Below are positions 49,001-53,540 of a DNA stretch of 64,000 bases, piece after piece. Numbering within the stretch: the stretch's first letter is position 1; every line of letters begins with the position of its first letter. The notes under the pieces were generated by a model, which was not told the DNA's origin, did not search any database, and saw only the letters and a list, made by a program, of their open reading frames with translations. Source of the stretch: Limnoperna fortunei (taxonomy: Eukaryota; Mollusca; Bivalvia; Mytilida; Modiolidae); contig OX104116.1 of the NCBI GenBank assembly GCA_944474755.1, positions 8,311,547 through 8,375,546 of the forward strand. The letters run 5' to 3'. The translations under genes and the position numbers were made by a program.

Positions 49001-49602
49001 CAATAAAATCTAACATTGAAACAATAATTGAACCACCACCTGTACCAAGGAGAACACACTCAACTAGAGGATTATGTAATCAAGAAGCCACTACTCCTCC
49101 CCCTGTACCCAGCAGATCTCCAAAGAGGCCACCAGTTGTCCCCCCAAGAAGTCCTGCATTACCTCTTAGGTCACCGGGCCCCAGTTTAACAACTGACTAT
49201 ATTACTGTACCAGACAGGAAGTCTTCAGGATCAATCAGTTCTGTGAATGATTCTGTCCGAGTTTGTTCTGTTGTACATGTAGGAGATACTTTGTGGGTTG
49301 GTCGTAACCTTGGCGATATTTTAATTATAAATGTAGGTCAAGGTAATTCTTTTCAATATGGTGAGGTTATCAGCATTTTGAAAGTCTCCCCCTCAGCACA
49401 TCTTGGAAATGATGTCGAGAGCCTATTGTCATCAGGAAATTCTGTGATATCATTCAGTAAAACAGGAAATAAAAAAGGGGAGATAATTACATGGGAACCA
49501 TATACAAGTCAGGATATTCTAAGAATACAAAGTTATTGGTCATTAAAGAAAGCGAGAAAAGGCTCTACACAACCTGTTATTGAAAACCTTGGAACATATT
49601 AA
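654..49602 (+). CDS. LRRK1: LRRK1-type ROCO kinase, C-terminal 16 exons (5' end outside window)
   Basis: Leucine-rich-repeat kinase of the ROCO family: a cytosolic Ser/Thr kinase joined to a Ras-like ROC GTPase and a COR dimerisation domain. Exons joined here: 654-824, 1394-1592, 2391-2639, 4014-4141, 28470-28624, 29054-29302, 31123-31343, 33500-34089, 34176-34259(?), 35105-35362, 40396-40620, 41041-41169, 42567-42773, 43348-43524, 44879-45001, 48400-49602, giving about 1455 residues. Visible in order: second half of ROC, COR-A, COR-B, kinase (GxGxx[18 protein letters not shown]), then a WD40-like tail with a proline-rich insert. LRRK1 is preferred over LRRK2 because of FSVWDLSGD in [11 protein letters not shown] in COR, a CPVC motif before the kinase, and DYGISR plus [10 protein letters not shown] in the activation segment. 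All splice sites are GT/AG and phases agree at every junction except the uncertain 3' end of exon 9. The gene converges on FBXW5. Human LRRK1 is similar in length from this point to its end (from memory). Confidence 0.93.
825..910 (+). repeat. Two extra 43-bp copies of the exon end plus splice donor
   Basis: Directly after the exon ending at 824, the sequence covering its last 34 bases and the first 9 intron bases is repeated twice (825-867 and 868-910). The three copies end in TATTCAG|GTAAGAACT, TATTCAG|GTAAGAACA and TATTTAG|GTGAG. Each copy therefore carries a plausible 5' splice site, at 825, 868 and 911. Because 43 is not a multiple of three, use of a downstream donor would shift the frame. 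Confidence 0.9.
1394..1592 (+). CDS. LRRK1: LRRK1 exon: ROC GTPase, G4 region and C-terminal half
   Basis: 66 codons plus one base (phase 0 in, phase 1 out). The strand [13 protein letters not shown] lies where LRRK proteins carry the G4 motif (VGTHLD in vertebrates), so this is a divergent G4. A helix [17 protein letters not shown] and the strand [11 protein letters not shown] (G5 position) follow. The acceptor is tttcag at 1393; the donor is gtaaaa at 1593. Confidence 0.9.
1593..2390 (+). repeat. Intron with bivalve-type dispersed repeat
   Basis: From about 1755 the intron carries a dispersed repeat that starts with the short palindrome GAGCCaaaGGCTC. It contains loosely repeated modules of about 130-145 bp, each with a variant of AAAGGGGAGATAATT (about 2013, 2154 and 2282). 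This resembles noncoding repeats common in bivalve introns. Exact ends are not resolvable by eye. Confidence 0.5.
2391..2639 (+). CDS. LRRK1: LRRK1 exon: ROC end and COR-A
   Basis: 249 bases, phase 1 at both ends. It encodes the last ROC helix ([13 protein letters not shown]) and the start of COR, with the diagnostic stretch [20 protein letters not shown], then [20 protein letters not shown]. The ROC-COR boundary and the spacing match LRRK1-type proteins. The donor is GTTGGT, weaker than the others. Reading on gives a short extension ending at a stop at 2725, which I take as intron read-through. Confidence 0.9.
2918..3480 (-). mobile_element. Decayed LINE (non-LTR) reverse-transcriptase C-terminus
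   Basis: On the - strand the translation carries the conserved end of a CR1/Jockey-type LINE polyprotein: [20 protein letters not shown], then [12 protein letters not shown], then [14 protein letters not shown] and [13 protein letters not shown]. An in-frame TAG at 3394-3392 interrupts it. Homology continues upstream ([13 protein letters not shown]) to about 3480 and then fades. It is a 5'-truncated pseudogene copy in a LRRK1 intron, antisense to the gene. Its stop codon is at 2918-2920. Confidence 0.8.
3640..3960 (+). repeat. Dispersed repeat with TGTCCGTCTGTC motif
   Basis: AT-rich dispersed-repeat-like stretch beginning near GCATACGGATATGAGTGTCC and containing two copies of GTGGTTTCCAGAT about 155 bp apart (3686 and 3844). 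The TGTCCGTCTGTC string recurs in other noncoding repeats of this window. Boundaries are approximate. Confidence 0.4.
4014..4141 (+). CDS. LRRK1: LRRK1 exon: COR, founder of the 24-kb array
   Basis: 128 bases, phase 1 in and phase 0 out. It encodes [15 protein letters not shown], then [18 protein letters not shown] and VLLHV, the conserved COR stretch before the COR-B half. The acceptor is cattgcag at 4013; the donor is GTATGT at 4142. The next exon starts in phase 0 at 28470, which fits this donor. The last 54 bases of this exon and the following 18 intronic bases form the 72-bp unit of the array that fills the intron. Skipping to the second donor (4214) would add 24 codons in frame without a stop. 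Confidence 0.9.
10530..15900 (+). repeat. Type A-rich block with internal kilobase duplications
   Basis: Mostly 72-bp units. The rare variant GACCGGAGTTGTTGTCTG occurs at about 10852, 12533, 13504 and 14763, each time in the same local context. Segments of about 1.7, 1.0 and 1.3 kb have therefore been duplicated as blocks. Open frames up to 383 codons arise here because the unit is 24 codons long; they are not genes. One unit near 14960 has lost a few bases and one near 15810 has gained a few. Confidence 0.85.
19718..28030 (+). repeat. Higher-order repeats inside the array (three near-identical segments)
   Basis: The private variant GGTTATGGGATGTTCTGTCT occurs at about 10501, 19731, 23420 and 26542, each followed by the same ordered series of variant units. 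The last three segments begin identical A-type blocks (about 19718-21016, 23407-24921 and 26529-28030) separated by B-type blocks. The offsets are 3689 and 3122 bp, so whole multi-kilobase segments were copied and then changed in unit number. Confidence 0.85.
28470..28624 (+). CDS. LRRK1: LRRK1 exon: COR-B start
   Basis: 155 bases, phase 0 in, two bases left over at the end. It encodes [20 protein letters not shown], then [20 protein letters not shown], matching the LRRK1 COR segment after the conserved LDPxWL strand. The acceptor is ctattttcag at 28469; the donor is gtgagt at 28625. This acceptor is the first convincing one downstream of the 24-kb array. Confidence 0.9.
28625..29053 (+). other. 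LRRK1 intron, nothing recognised
   Basis: A 429-bp AT-rich intron bounded by gtgagt and tgatag. No repeat or coding potential is apparent. Confidence 0.6.
29054..29302 (+). CDS. LRRK1: LRRK1 exon: COR-B
   Basis: 249 bases. It encodes [15 protein letters not shown], then [20 protein letters not shown] and [10 protein letters not shown]. The F-x-P-x-GFWxR stretch is the COR-B hallmark (FVPVGFWQRF in vertebrate LRRK1). Phase 2 in, phase 2 out; the donor is gtacct. Confidence 0.9.
29470..30655 (+). repeat. 59-bp tandem repeat, about 20 copies
   Basis: The unit contains CAAAATTGTTACCATACTTG, then TGACCCAGTCCTTCAACCAA and TATCTCCATGTTCTACATA. It fills most of the intron between the COR-B exons. 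Some units lack 2-5 bp (CAGTCCACAACC instead of CAGTCCTTCAACC). Since 59 is not a multiple of 3, all three frames alternate and yield spurious open frames on both strands. It is unrelated in sequence to the exons on either side. Confidence 0.93.
31123..31343 (+). CDS. LRRK1: LRRK1 exon: COR-B C-terminus
   Basis: 221 bases. It encodes [20 protein letters not shown], then SGCFVVEST and [20 protein letters not shown]; the human LRRK1 counterpart is the NQTIYWQEGLL segment (recalled). The acceptor is ctcattacag at 31122; the donor is gtaaga at 31344. Phase 2 in, phase 1 out. Confidence 0.9.
31401..31530 (+). repeat. (TCA)n trinucleotide microsatellite
   Basis: A nearly pure TCA run of about 85 bp (around 31424-31509) with imperfect flanks. 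On the - strand it reads as poly-Asp, which produces a false open frame. Confidence 0.95.
31524..31905 (+). repeat. Dispersed repeat with GGGCCCCGCC start and duplicated module
   Basis: Begins with GGGCCCCGCCACAAAACGCC, then GTCTGTCCGTCTGTCCGTGC, and holds two copies (about 31606 and 31760) of a module with TGTAACTTTTTTATCTTTTG, GATATTTGGAATGTGGGTAG and ATATCAAGG. It ends in a GTGGGCCCAC palindrome (about 31878). The style matches dispersed repeats of bivalve introns; no coding capacity. Confidence 0.6.
31906..32744 (+). other. LRRK1 intron, nothing recognised
   Basis: AT-rich intron DNA with a short G run (about 32033-32044). The small open frames here have no recognisable domain. Confidence 0.5.
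32745..33250 (+). repeat. About 160-170-bp repeat, three diverged copies
   Basis: Three modules (about 32745, 32908 and 33073) share AGGAGTTATTGCCCT-like text or close variants, GATGACTCNNNATAGG, TTTTTGTCCTGTAACTT and an AGAGTGAAACTGTAAAT-like stretch. They are moderately diverged, which suggests an old dispersed repeat with internal tandem modules. Confidence 0.6.
33500..34089 (+). CDS. LRRK1: LRRK1 exon: CPVC segment and kinase N-lobe start
   Basis: 590 bases to the third possible donor. It encodes [21 protein letters not shown], an LRRK1-like Cys pair, then [14 protein letters not shown] text, and the kinase glycine loop [20 protein letters not shown] followed by AVKLYHG, whose Lys is the ATP-anchoring residue. 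An acidic insert ([13 protein letters not shown]) and three 14-residue repeats ([14 protein letters not shown]) follow. Those repeats each end at a possible donor: 34006, 34048 and 34090. The true exon end could be any of the three, all in phase 0. I chose the last because the short intron to 34175 then begins GTAAATG. Confidence 0.85.
33964..34089 (+). repeat. In-frame 42-bp x3 repeat at exon end, each with a splice donor
   Basis: Three 42-bp units encode S/P-IDADE-T/I-NSM-K/N followed by VKH. Each unit ends AAG|GTAAAACAT, AAT|GTAAAACAT or AAG|GTAAATGTG, so donors lie at 34006, 34048 and 34090. Alternative choice would lengthen the protein by 14 or 28 residues without a frame change. This insert lies in the kinase N-lobe between the Lys strand and helix C. 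Confidence 0.9.
34176..34259 (+). CDS. LRRK1: LRRK1 exon: kinase N-lobe insert (3' end uncertain)
   Basis: Encodes [20 protein letters not shown], a Ser-rich, probably flexible loop before helix C. The acceptor is gtaatcag at 34175. The donor is unclear. AAG|GTCGGT at 34238 looks best but gives phase 2, whereas the next exon needs phase 0. TCG|GTTTCA (34242) or CTT|GTCATT (34260) keep the frame. The end given is the longest of these. Confidence 0.6.
34260..35104 (+). other. LRRK1 intron, nothing recognised
   Basis: AT-rich intron bounded on the right by ttattatcag. No repeat array or element recognised. Confidence 0.55.
35105..35362 (+). CDS. LRRK1: LRRK1 exon: kinase helix C to hinge and helix D/E
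   Basis: 86 codons, phase 0 at both ends. [20 protein letters not shown] holds helix C, whose Glu pairs with the AVK Lys; [13 protein letters not shown] and [13 protein letters not shown] form strands 4-5 and the hinge. The human LRRK1 counterpart is FRQEASMLHALQHPCIV with LELAPLSSL (recalled). The exon ends YKILYQ. Confidence 0.92.
35393..40095 (+). repeat. 34-35-bp tandem array, about 135 copies, 4.7 kb
   Basis: The unit is AGATATTAACACAAGCTGGA then GTCCTGGGGTGGGC, with variable G number (34-35 bp), starting only about 30 bp after the splice donor at 35363. Blocks are duplicated at a larger scale: the series with TAGTTCTGCGGTGGGAAG recurs at about 35842, 36531 and 37322, offsets of 689 and 791 bp. 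The G-rich strand carries many GGGGGTGGG or GGGGTGGGC runs. No coding role. Confidence 0.95.
40096..40378 (+). repeat. 36-bp tandem repeat abutting a splice acceptor
   Basis: About eight units of GGGTTTGATACATATTTACC then TGGACTAGACCTTACA. The array follows directly on the 34-bp satellite and stops about 17 bp before the acceptor at 40395. Each unit contains CCTTACAG, itself acceptor-like. Confidence 0.92.
40396..40620 (+). CDS. LRRK1: LRRK1 exon: kinase catalytic and activation loops
   Basis: 75 codons, phase 0 at both ends. [22 protein letters not shown] is the catalytic loop (catalytic Asp present; His of HRD replaced by Tyr, as in LRRK2). KLSDYGISR has DYG in place of DFG, typical of LRRK kinases. 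[12 protein letters not shown] is the P+1 loop and APE motif. The kinase therefore keeps all residues needed for catalysis. The acceptor is tattttag, the donor gtaatt. Confidence 0.95.
40621..41040 (+). other. LRRK1 intron, nothing recognised
   Basis: A 420-bp AT-rich intron between kinase exons; no repeat or element seen. Confidence 0.6.
41041..41169 (+). CDS. LRRK1: LRRK1 exon: kinase C-lobe, helix F
   Basis: 43 codons, phase 0/0. [20 protein letters not shown] is helix F and its loop, where the invariant Asp (VD-x-FSY) stabilises the catalytic loop. The exon continues [20 protein letters not shown] and ends CLQ. Confidence 0.93.
41170..42050 (+). other. LRRK1 intron, nothing recognised
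   Basis: AT-rich intron sequence before the 30-bp array. No element recognised. Confidence 0.5.
42055..42396 (+). repeat. 30-bp tandem repeat, about 11 copies
   Basis: Unit CAGCCAGAGCAGTGTTTTTA then TTGGACAGCA. Since 30 is a multiple of three, it is open in two frames and gives false open frames with 10-residue periodicity. It lies in the intron before the last kinase exon. Confidence 0.93.
42567..42773 (+). CDS. LRRK1: LRRK1 exon: end of kinase, start of WD40-like region
   Basis: 69 codons, phase 0/0. [20 protein letters not shown] is the helix H-I segment with the Cys-Trp...Arg-Pro signature that closes the kinase fold. [20 protein letters not shown] then leads into the first blade of the C-terminal propeller. 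Confidence 0.93.
43007..43075 (+). repeat. (TTTA)n microsatellite
   Basis: About 65 bp of TTTA repeats, partly decayed at the right end, in a LRRK1 intron. Confidence 0.93.
43348..43524 (+). CDS. LRRK1: LRRK1 exon: WD40-like blade
   Basis: 59 codons, phase 0/0. [20 protein letters not shown] and [18 protein letters not shown] carry the Trp-rich strands of WD40-like blades. The acceptor is ctttcag at 43347, the donor gtgagg at 43525. A longer open frame here in another register is a shadow. Confidence 0.9.
43963..44690 (+). repeat. About 146-bp tandem repeat, five copies
   Basis: Copies begin with GGCAGTTCCTCTGTAACCAT or a variant at about 43963, 44107, 44252, 44398 and 44545. Each contains CATGCATGGTAGGAT, GTTGCTGATGAATAGT and GTCACCTGACCTTG. 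Copies diverge progressively to the right. A related copy lies in opposite orientation at 52165-52440, so this is a dispersed family, not only a local array. Confidence 0.88.
44879..45001 (+). CDS. LRRK1: LRRK1 exon: WD40-like blade
   Basis: 41 codons, phase 0/0. It encodes [20 protein letters not shown], then [14 protein letters not shown]. The acceptor is ttattgcag, the donor gtttgt. Assignment rests on frame continuity with both neighbours and on the hydrophobic strand pattern. Confidence 0.82.
45386..46620 (+). mobile_element. Dispersed element with about 171-bp internal modules (copy 1)
   Basis: Starts AACTAGAGTAAAAA, then the near-palindrome GTGAGCAATGCTCAC and ATACCCCCCGCTTC. Five to six modules of about 170 bp follow, each with CATGTTTTTCTATGGGAAAC, CTCCTGCACAATGGCA and ATTCCATTCAGTGGTGTAGG. 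It ends after GGACGGACGGACACCATGAA. A second copy with the same start and order is at 58413-59855. No transposase is encoded, so it must move with help from elsewhere or be a fossil. Confidence 0.8.
46985..47445 (-). mobile_element. Related palindrome-ended element, inverted relative to copy 1
   Basis: Read on the - strand it starts with GTGAGCATGCTCAC and ATACCCCCCGCTTC, the same terminal signature as at 45410. It holds two modules of about 168 bp (TTGTAAGCGC...GGGGAGATAATTGGACTT on the + strand) and ends at a C14/G6 hairpin-like stretch (ATACCCC... and GGGGGGTATA, 47008-47045) with TGTCCGTCTGTCC. The interior differs from copy 1, so two families share one type of terminus. Confidence 0.65.
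47446..48077 (+). other. LRRK1 intron, nothing recognised
   Basis: AT-rich intron DNA. An open frame on the - strand (47626-47907) has no recognisable domain and no support. Confidence 0.5.
48078..48335 (+). repeat. Dispersed repeat with ATACCCC.../GGGGGGTATA hairpin start
   Basis: Begins TTATACCCCTGCTTCAAAGA then AGGGGGGTATACTGG, a hairpin of the same type as that closing the element at 59850, and ends near GGGGTATACTGAGTGAGCAG. No coding content. Confidence 0.5.
48400..49602 (+). CDS. LRRK1: LRRK1 terminal exon: WD40-like tail with proline-rich insert
   Basis: 400 codons plus TAA (49600-49602). Propeller strands are visible at the start ([15 protein letters not shown]) and at the end ([20 protein letters not shown], then [11 protein letters not shown]). 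Between them, about residues 210-290 of the exon, lies a low-complexity region with several SH3-type motifs: [19 protein letters not shown] and [16 protein letters not shown]. The tail [10 protein letters not shown] is basic. The acceptor is tattttcag at 48399. Confidence 0.92.
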   Translation, partial: EEKKVYATLDTGKVMVFEPVNKIIYKRTLGRKIETSESLCGWRITKTLTIGTLPATCMVYIPPNGQTRNEMWIGCGDSICVVSDSTGMVEDRVHFIQCIKQPVPNPSRMIKTLVFDKDRVWCLISDTFIVIEFDVDLRLPTYIFKMEDYCPSGFTVSEYISGISMGASTESLDIVSSVFQSWPSLDIQSQQTQNFFNNQDAIKSNIETIIEPPPVPRRTHSTRGLCNQEATTPPPVPSRSPKRPPVVPPRSPALPLRSPGPSLTTDYITVPDRKSSGSISSVNDSVRVCSVVHVGDTLWVGRNLGDILIINVGQGNSFQYGEVISILKVSPSAHLGNDVESLLSSGNSVISFSKTGNKKGEIITWEPYTSQDILRIQSYWSLKKARKGSTQPVIENLGTY

Positions 49603-50312
49603 TTATTATAACAAACATTATGTTATTCATGTACATATATGCCTGTGTACAATGTATGTTAAAAGGTTTAATAAGTTATTGATACAATCATTTTTAATTT
49701 TTACAGAAGTTTTTTTTTTATGTAATTGTATTTGAATTAATTGTTGAAGCGGTGCTTGAATTTAAAATGGCTTATGTGAAGGTGTTCATTCCACAAAATA
49801 CATTTCTGTAGTTTCTGTACATCAGCTGTTTTATGGCAGTAAAACCAGTAAAATCATTACAAAGTTTGTCACCAATACCTTATTGACAGGAGTATTCTGT
49901 AATGTATTTTTTATTCCTCTATGTCCCTAGATGACAAGGCATTCTACAATTTTTGTTTACCTCATGCGATCTGTAAGTGGTTTCTAGACATTAATTTTGT
50001 TCTTCTTTTTGGATGTTCCCCAAATTTTGACCAATGTGTCTTAATTTTGTTTCATGTTTACATTCAAATTATGATGATCAAACAATAACTTCTATACAGT
50101 TTCTGTAATATGCATGTTGATAATAATTAGTTACCATTGTATAAGGGCCCTCTTCCCCCGAAGTCAACCCTCACCAAAGGGCAGATAAAGTTTATTTATT
50201 AATAATTAATTTTAGAAAGCAGTTTACATTGCACACATGTTATAACTTAAAACATATGACTTGTATCAATAAATTTTACTTGAAAATCAATCATGTAAAT
50301 ATATAATAATAA
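49603..50312 (+). other. LRRK1 3' UTR with candidate poly(A) signals
   Basis: AT-rich sequence after the stop. The hexamer AATAAA occurs at 50268-50273 and again at 50307-50312, about 670-710 bases past the stop; either could end the transcript. Assignment is by motif only. Confidence 0.5.
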
Positions 50313-50348
50313 ATCTTGTTATCCAGTCAACAAATGGGTGAGTGGTCA

Positions 50349-50472
50349 TGTAGTTTACCTGTTGAGGATTATGTCACCTGTAGTTTACCTGTTGAGGATT
50401 ATGTCACATGTAGTTTACCTGTTGAGGATTATGTCACATGTAGTTTACCTGTTGAGGATTATGTCACATGTA
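50349..50472 (+). repeat. 30-bp tandem repeat, about 4 copies
   Basis: Unit TGTAGTTTACCTGTTGAGGA then TTATGTCACA, nearly perfect. It lies just beyond the candidate LRRK1 poly(A) signals. Confidence 0.95.
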
Positions 50473-50498
50473 TATTAAATCAACAATGTGCAATTAAT

Positions 50499-50727
50499 CA
50501 TGACTTTGTCACGTTAATGTTAATTACATGACTTTGTCACGTTAATGTTAATTACATGACTTTGTCACGTTAATGTTAATTACATGACTTTGTCACGTTA
50601 ATGTTAATTACATGACATTGTCACGTTAATGTTAATTACATGACTTTGTCACGTTAATGTTAATTACATGACTTTGTCACGTTAATGTTAATTACATGAC
50701 TTTGTCACGTTAATGTTAATTACATGT
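50499..50727 (+). repeat. 28-bp tandem repeat, 8 copies
   Basis: Unit CATGACTTTGTCACGTTAAT then GTTAATTA, almost perfectly conserved (one T-to-A variant). It is only about 27 bp after the 30-bp array but has a different unit. Confidence 0.95.
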
Positions 50728-51595
50728 ATTTGAAATAACATGCTGCACATATATTTGATAAAAAATAAAGTATTAGCTCATAAACATTGTAGATTAAAGT
50801 TGGTCATACTTTGATCTACAAAAATCTACCTTTATTTTGATCGACAAAAATTTCCCTGTATTTTGTAAAATAAGTTAAAATTCCCTTTATTTTTATGTAC
50901 AAAAATTTCCTTATATTTCATAAATAAATTAAAAATATGTATCTAATATAAAGACTTAAAACTGTCATGTATTTAAGATAAGGTCATAATTTGGGACATA
51001 TTGTGAATTCTGGCATTAATCTTACAAGAAATTTTTCATGCCTTGAAAAGCAAAGCCTAAATAATAAACATACAAATGACATCATAAGTTATATATCTTA
51101 AAAAGGCTTGTATTGTATGCGGTCTTTCTTTTAATATCTTACTTGGAAAGGAAGGGCACAGACTATTATGGATATATGTGGCTTTTTATGGTACGTCTTC
51201 TCATATCTTTCACAATTTGTTTTAGGCAGATTAATATAATTACTTTTTATTATTTTTGTTAAGGTTTTTTAAGTGTATTGATGAATGTACTGTGTTGAAT
51301 CCATTATTGTTCAGTATTAGAACATTTTAGAAATTTTTTTTCTGTGCCATAAATTTTTCTGTTGTTCAGTTAATAAAAATATGCAAATATACCTTTGTAT
51401 CAATTCAGAATTAGTTTAACAAAGGGAGATAATCTTTTAATGAGTTACCGGTATTGCATTCCTTGTGAGAATTTTCAGTTTTTTATTTCACATATATCAT
51501 TGCTCAATTATATCATACCATCTTATAAATAAACGATTCATAGAAACCAACAATTGAATGATTGCATAATCATTGCAGCTTCAAAATTCAGAAAC
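50728..51595 (+). other. Intergenic AT-rich DNA
   Basis: Two to three loosely repeated stretches near 50820-50930 (ACAAAAATTTCC followed by TTTATTTT or TATTTTGT). Otherwise nothing recognised. Confidence 0.5.
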
Positions 51596-51845
51596 AGGGG
51601 CCTCGGTGGCATAGTGGTTAAGTTAGTCTACTTAGACAGGCCACATGCCTGTCATCATTATTGTTGAGAGTTCGAGTCTTACTGTGAGCAGGATGTGTCG
51701 ACTCCAATCTTAATTTGCAAGGATTGTCAGTCTTTGTCAGTTTTCCTACCAAAGGTTAGGGATTTTCTCATGGTACTCCTCCAATAAAAACTGGATGCAA
51801 CTGAAAAATTTCTAAAAGTGGCCTTAAACATCATTCAAATAATTA
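51596..51845 (+). mobile_element. tRNA-derived SINE
   Basis: GGGGCCTCGGTGGCATAGTGG carries a Pol III A box (TGGCATAGTGG, 51607-51617), and GAGTTCGAGTC (51668-51678) matches a B box. The body has GTCTTACTGTGAGCAGG, GGTTAGGGATTTTCTCATGG, ACTGGATGCAACTGAAAAA and GTGGCCTTAAACATCATTCA. The 3' body matches a second copy at 55877-56092. Not a functional tRNA: no acceptor-stem pairing or T-loop context is seen. Confidence 0.8.
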
Positions 51846-52164
51846 AGGAGTAAGAAAGACCACTCTTCATTTGAACACTTCAGAATAATCAGTCATTGAA
51901 TGAATTTGTGCCATGTCTTATGCTTTCTTTTCCAAGTTTGAAAAAATAGATTGAGCATGGACTTTTTGCTAGGAAATATCTTGCAGGTATTTGACCCGTT
52001 ACTTTTCATACTAACTGTACAGGAAAATGCATTTCACATAAGTAGTAGAAAAAATTACTACATGAACACCTTAATAGCATTATATTATCATCATGTAATA
52101 TAACATAATTCTTATGCAGACCATTGTGTATTGCTGATTTGCAACCTTTTTGAACTAACTTATC

Positions 52165-52440
52165 TTCCTGTCATGCATAGTTAATGAAGAACTGACGACC
52201 TCATCGAGAAACTTAAATGAAGTCACTGGACTGTGGTATTGAGGTCAAGGTCAGGTGACACCTACCAGGCAGTCATGTACTCTTCATCTCTTCATCAGCA
52301 ATCTATTTACCAAATATTGTCATCCTACCATGCATGGTTACTGAGCCAATCAACAAACCTGTTAAATAGTCACATTCAGCCATGCATGGTTACAGAGGAA
52401 CTGAGCCAATCAACAAACCTGTTAAATAGTCACATTCAGT
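52165..52440 (-). repeat. Inverted copy of the 146-bp family plus a 60-bp duplication
   Basis: On the - strand the text resembles the 43963-44690 units (CATGCATGGTAGGAT, GTCACCTGACCTTGACC). It is followed by two direct copies of CTGAGCCAATCAACAAACCT then GTTAAATAGTCACATTCAG, 52351-52379 and 52401-52439. Confidence 0.75.
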
Positions 52441-52829
52441 AGTTTACGTGTTGCTGTTTTTATAAATTTATAAATCTTGCCACGACTAGCATGATATACT
52501 AGTATGAAAGCAGAAACATCAACATTTATCATGTGTAAAATTAGAATGTTTAAACAGTTTTAAGTACATGTATTTGGCTCAAATGACTGAAAATGGCAGC
52601 CCCTTATGATGTACATTGTATTTAACTAAGCATTTTCATATTTTTGCCCACTAGATGGCAAATTGCCTTTTGCTGGCATATTTTAAGCAACCTGAATAAC
52701 CAAACAAGTATATGGAAAACTTTTTATTTCTGTCTTTATCATTTAACAAACTTAATTACATAAACATATAAATTTAACATATTATAAATTGTTGATACTA
52801 TACACATTTGAATTGTTTTGTTACTTGTG

Positions 52830-53290
52830 CATGCTCACAAGTCAGGGTTTGTGTCCATGAAACCCTGACAAACTTAGATAGGAAATTCCCGGGCTAGAAG
52901 TCACTATTTTGATTGGCTTCATCATACCTGAATGTAGCCAATCAAAAGTTCGCTTTCATTCACGACTTGGTTAGGGGATATCCCGATGTCGATAGTAAAT
53001 AAACCAAACAGATGTGTTGCATAGACCATGTGAAAATCTGTGTATTTTGTACATTAGTGTTAATAGTTTGTTATTACCGCGTTATTTGTTAGTTGCATTA
53101 CGTTTTCTTCCCACTCAAGAGTGAGTAAGAATGACTACTGCCAAACACTTGCTTCTTTCAAGCAATTTTTATTAGTTGATATTTTGAAGGTTTGACGTCA
53201 TATGAAAATCTTCTAGCCCGGGAATTTCCTAGCTAAGTTTGTCAGGGAATCGTGGACAAATGTGGACACAGAAACACTGACTTGTGAGGA
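52830..53290. mobile_element. Inverted-repeat MITE with 11-bp target duplication (Mutator-like)
   Basis: Terminal inverted repeats of about 75-80 bp: left CTCACAAGTCAGGGTTT...CTGACAAACTTAG-TAGGAA-ATTCCCGGGCTAGAAG; right is its reverse complement with scattered mismatches. The direct repeat TGTTACTTGTG flanks the element exactly at 52819-52829 and 53291-53301. The 461-bp interior has no coding capacity. Long inverted ends plus a 9-11-bp duplication are what Mutator-like elements leave. Confidence 0.82.
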
Positions 53291-53540
53291 TGTTACTTGT
53301 GGTGAAAACTTTTTAAGGAACTTGAATACCTATTAACAGCACAGGTTTTCAACTTGAAGTGCTATTTGTTATGTCTGACAGGTAGGTGGACCCACTGCTT
53401 TATCAATCATAATTTTGATTTCTAAACCATTACCAGTCGTATTTCAATTTAGGTTTAAGTTTAGAAAATAGGTGTGCACCTGATTACCAAACACAATATT
53501 TTGTTTCTAGCTACAGGCATAACAAATCTGAATTTACTAC

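Noticed and set aside
51600..51680. Functional tRNA gene
   Set aside because: A- and B-box-like motifs are present but no acceptor-stem pairing or anticodon arm is evident and a SINE body follows.
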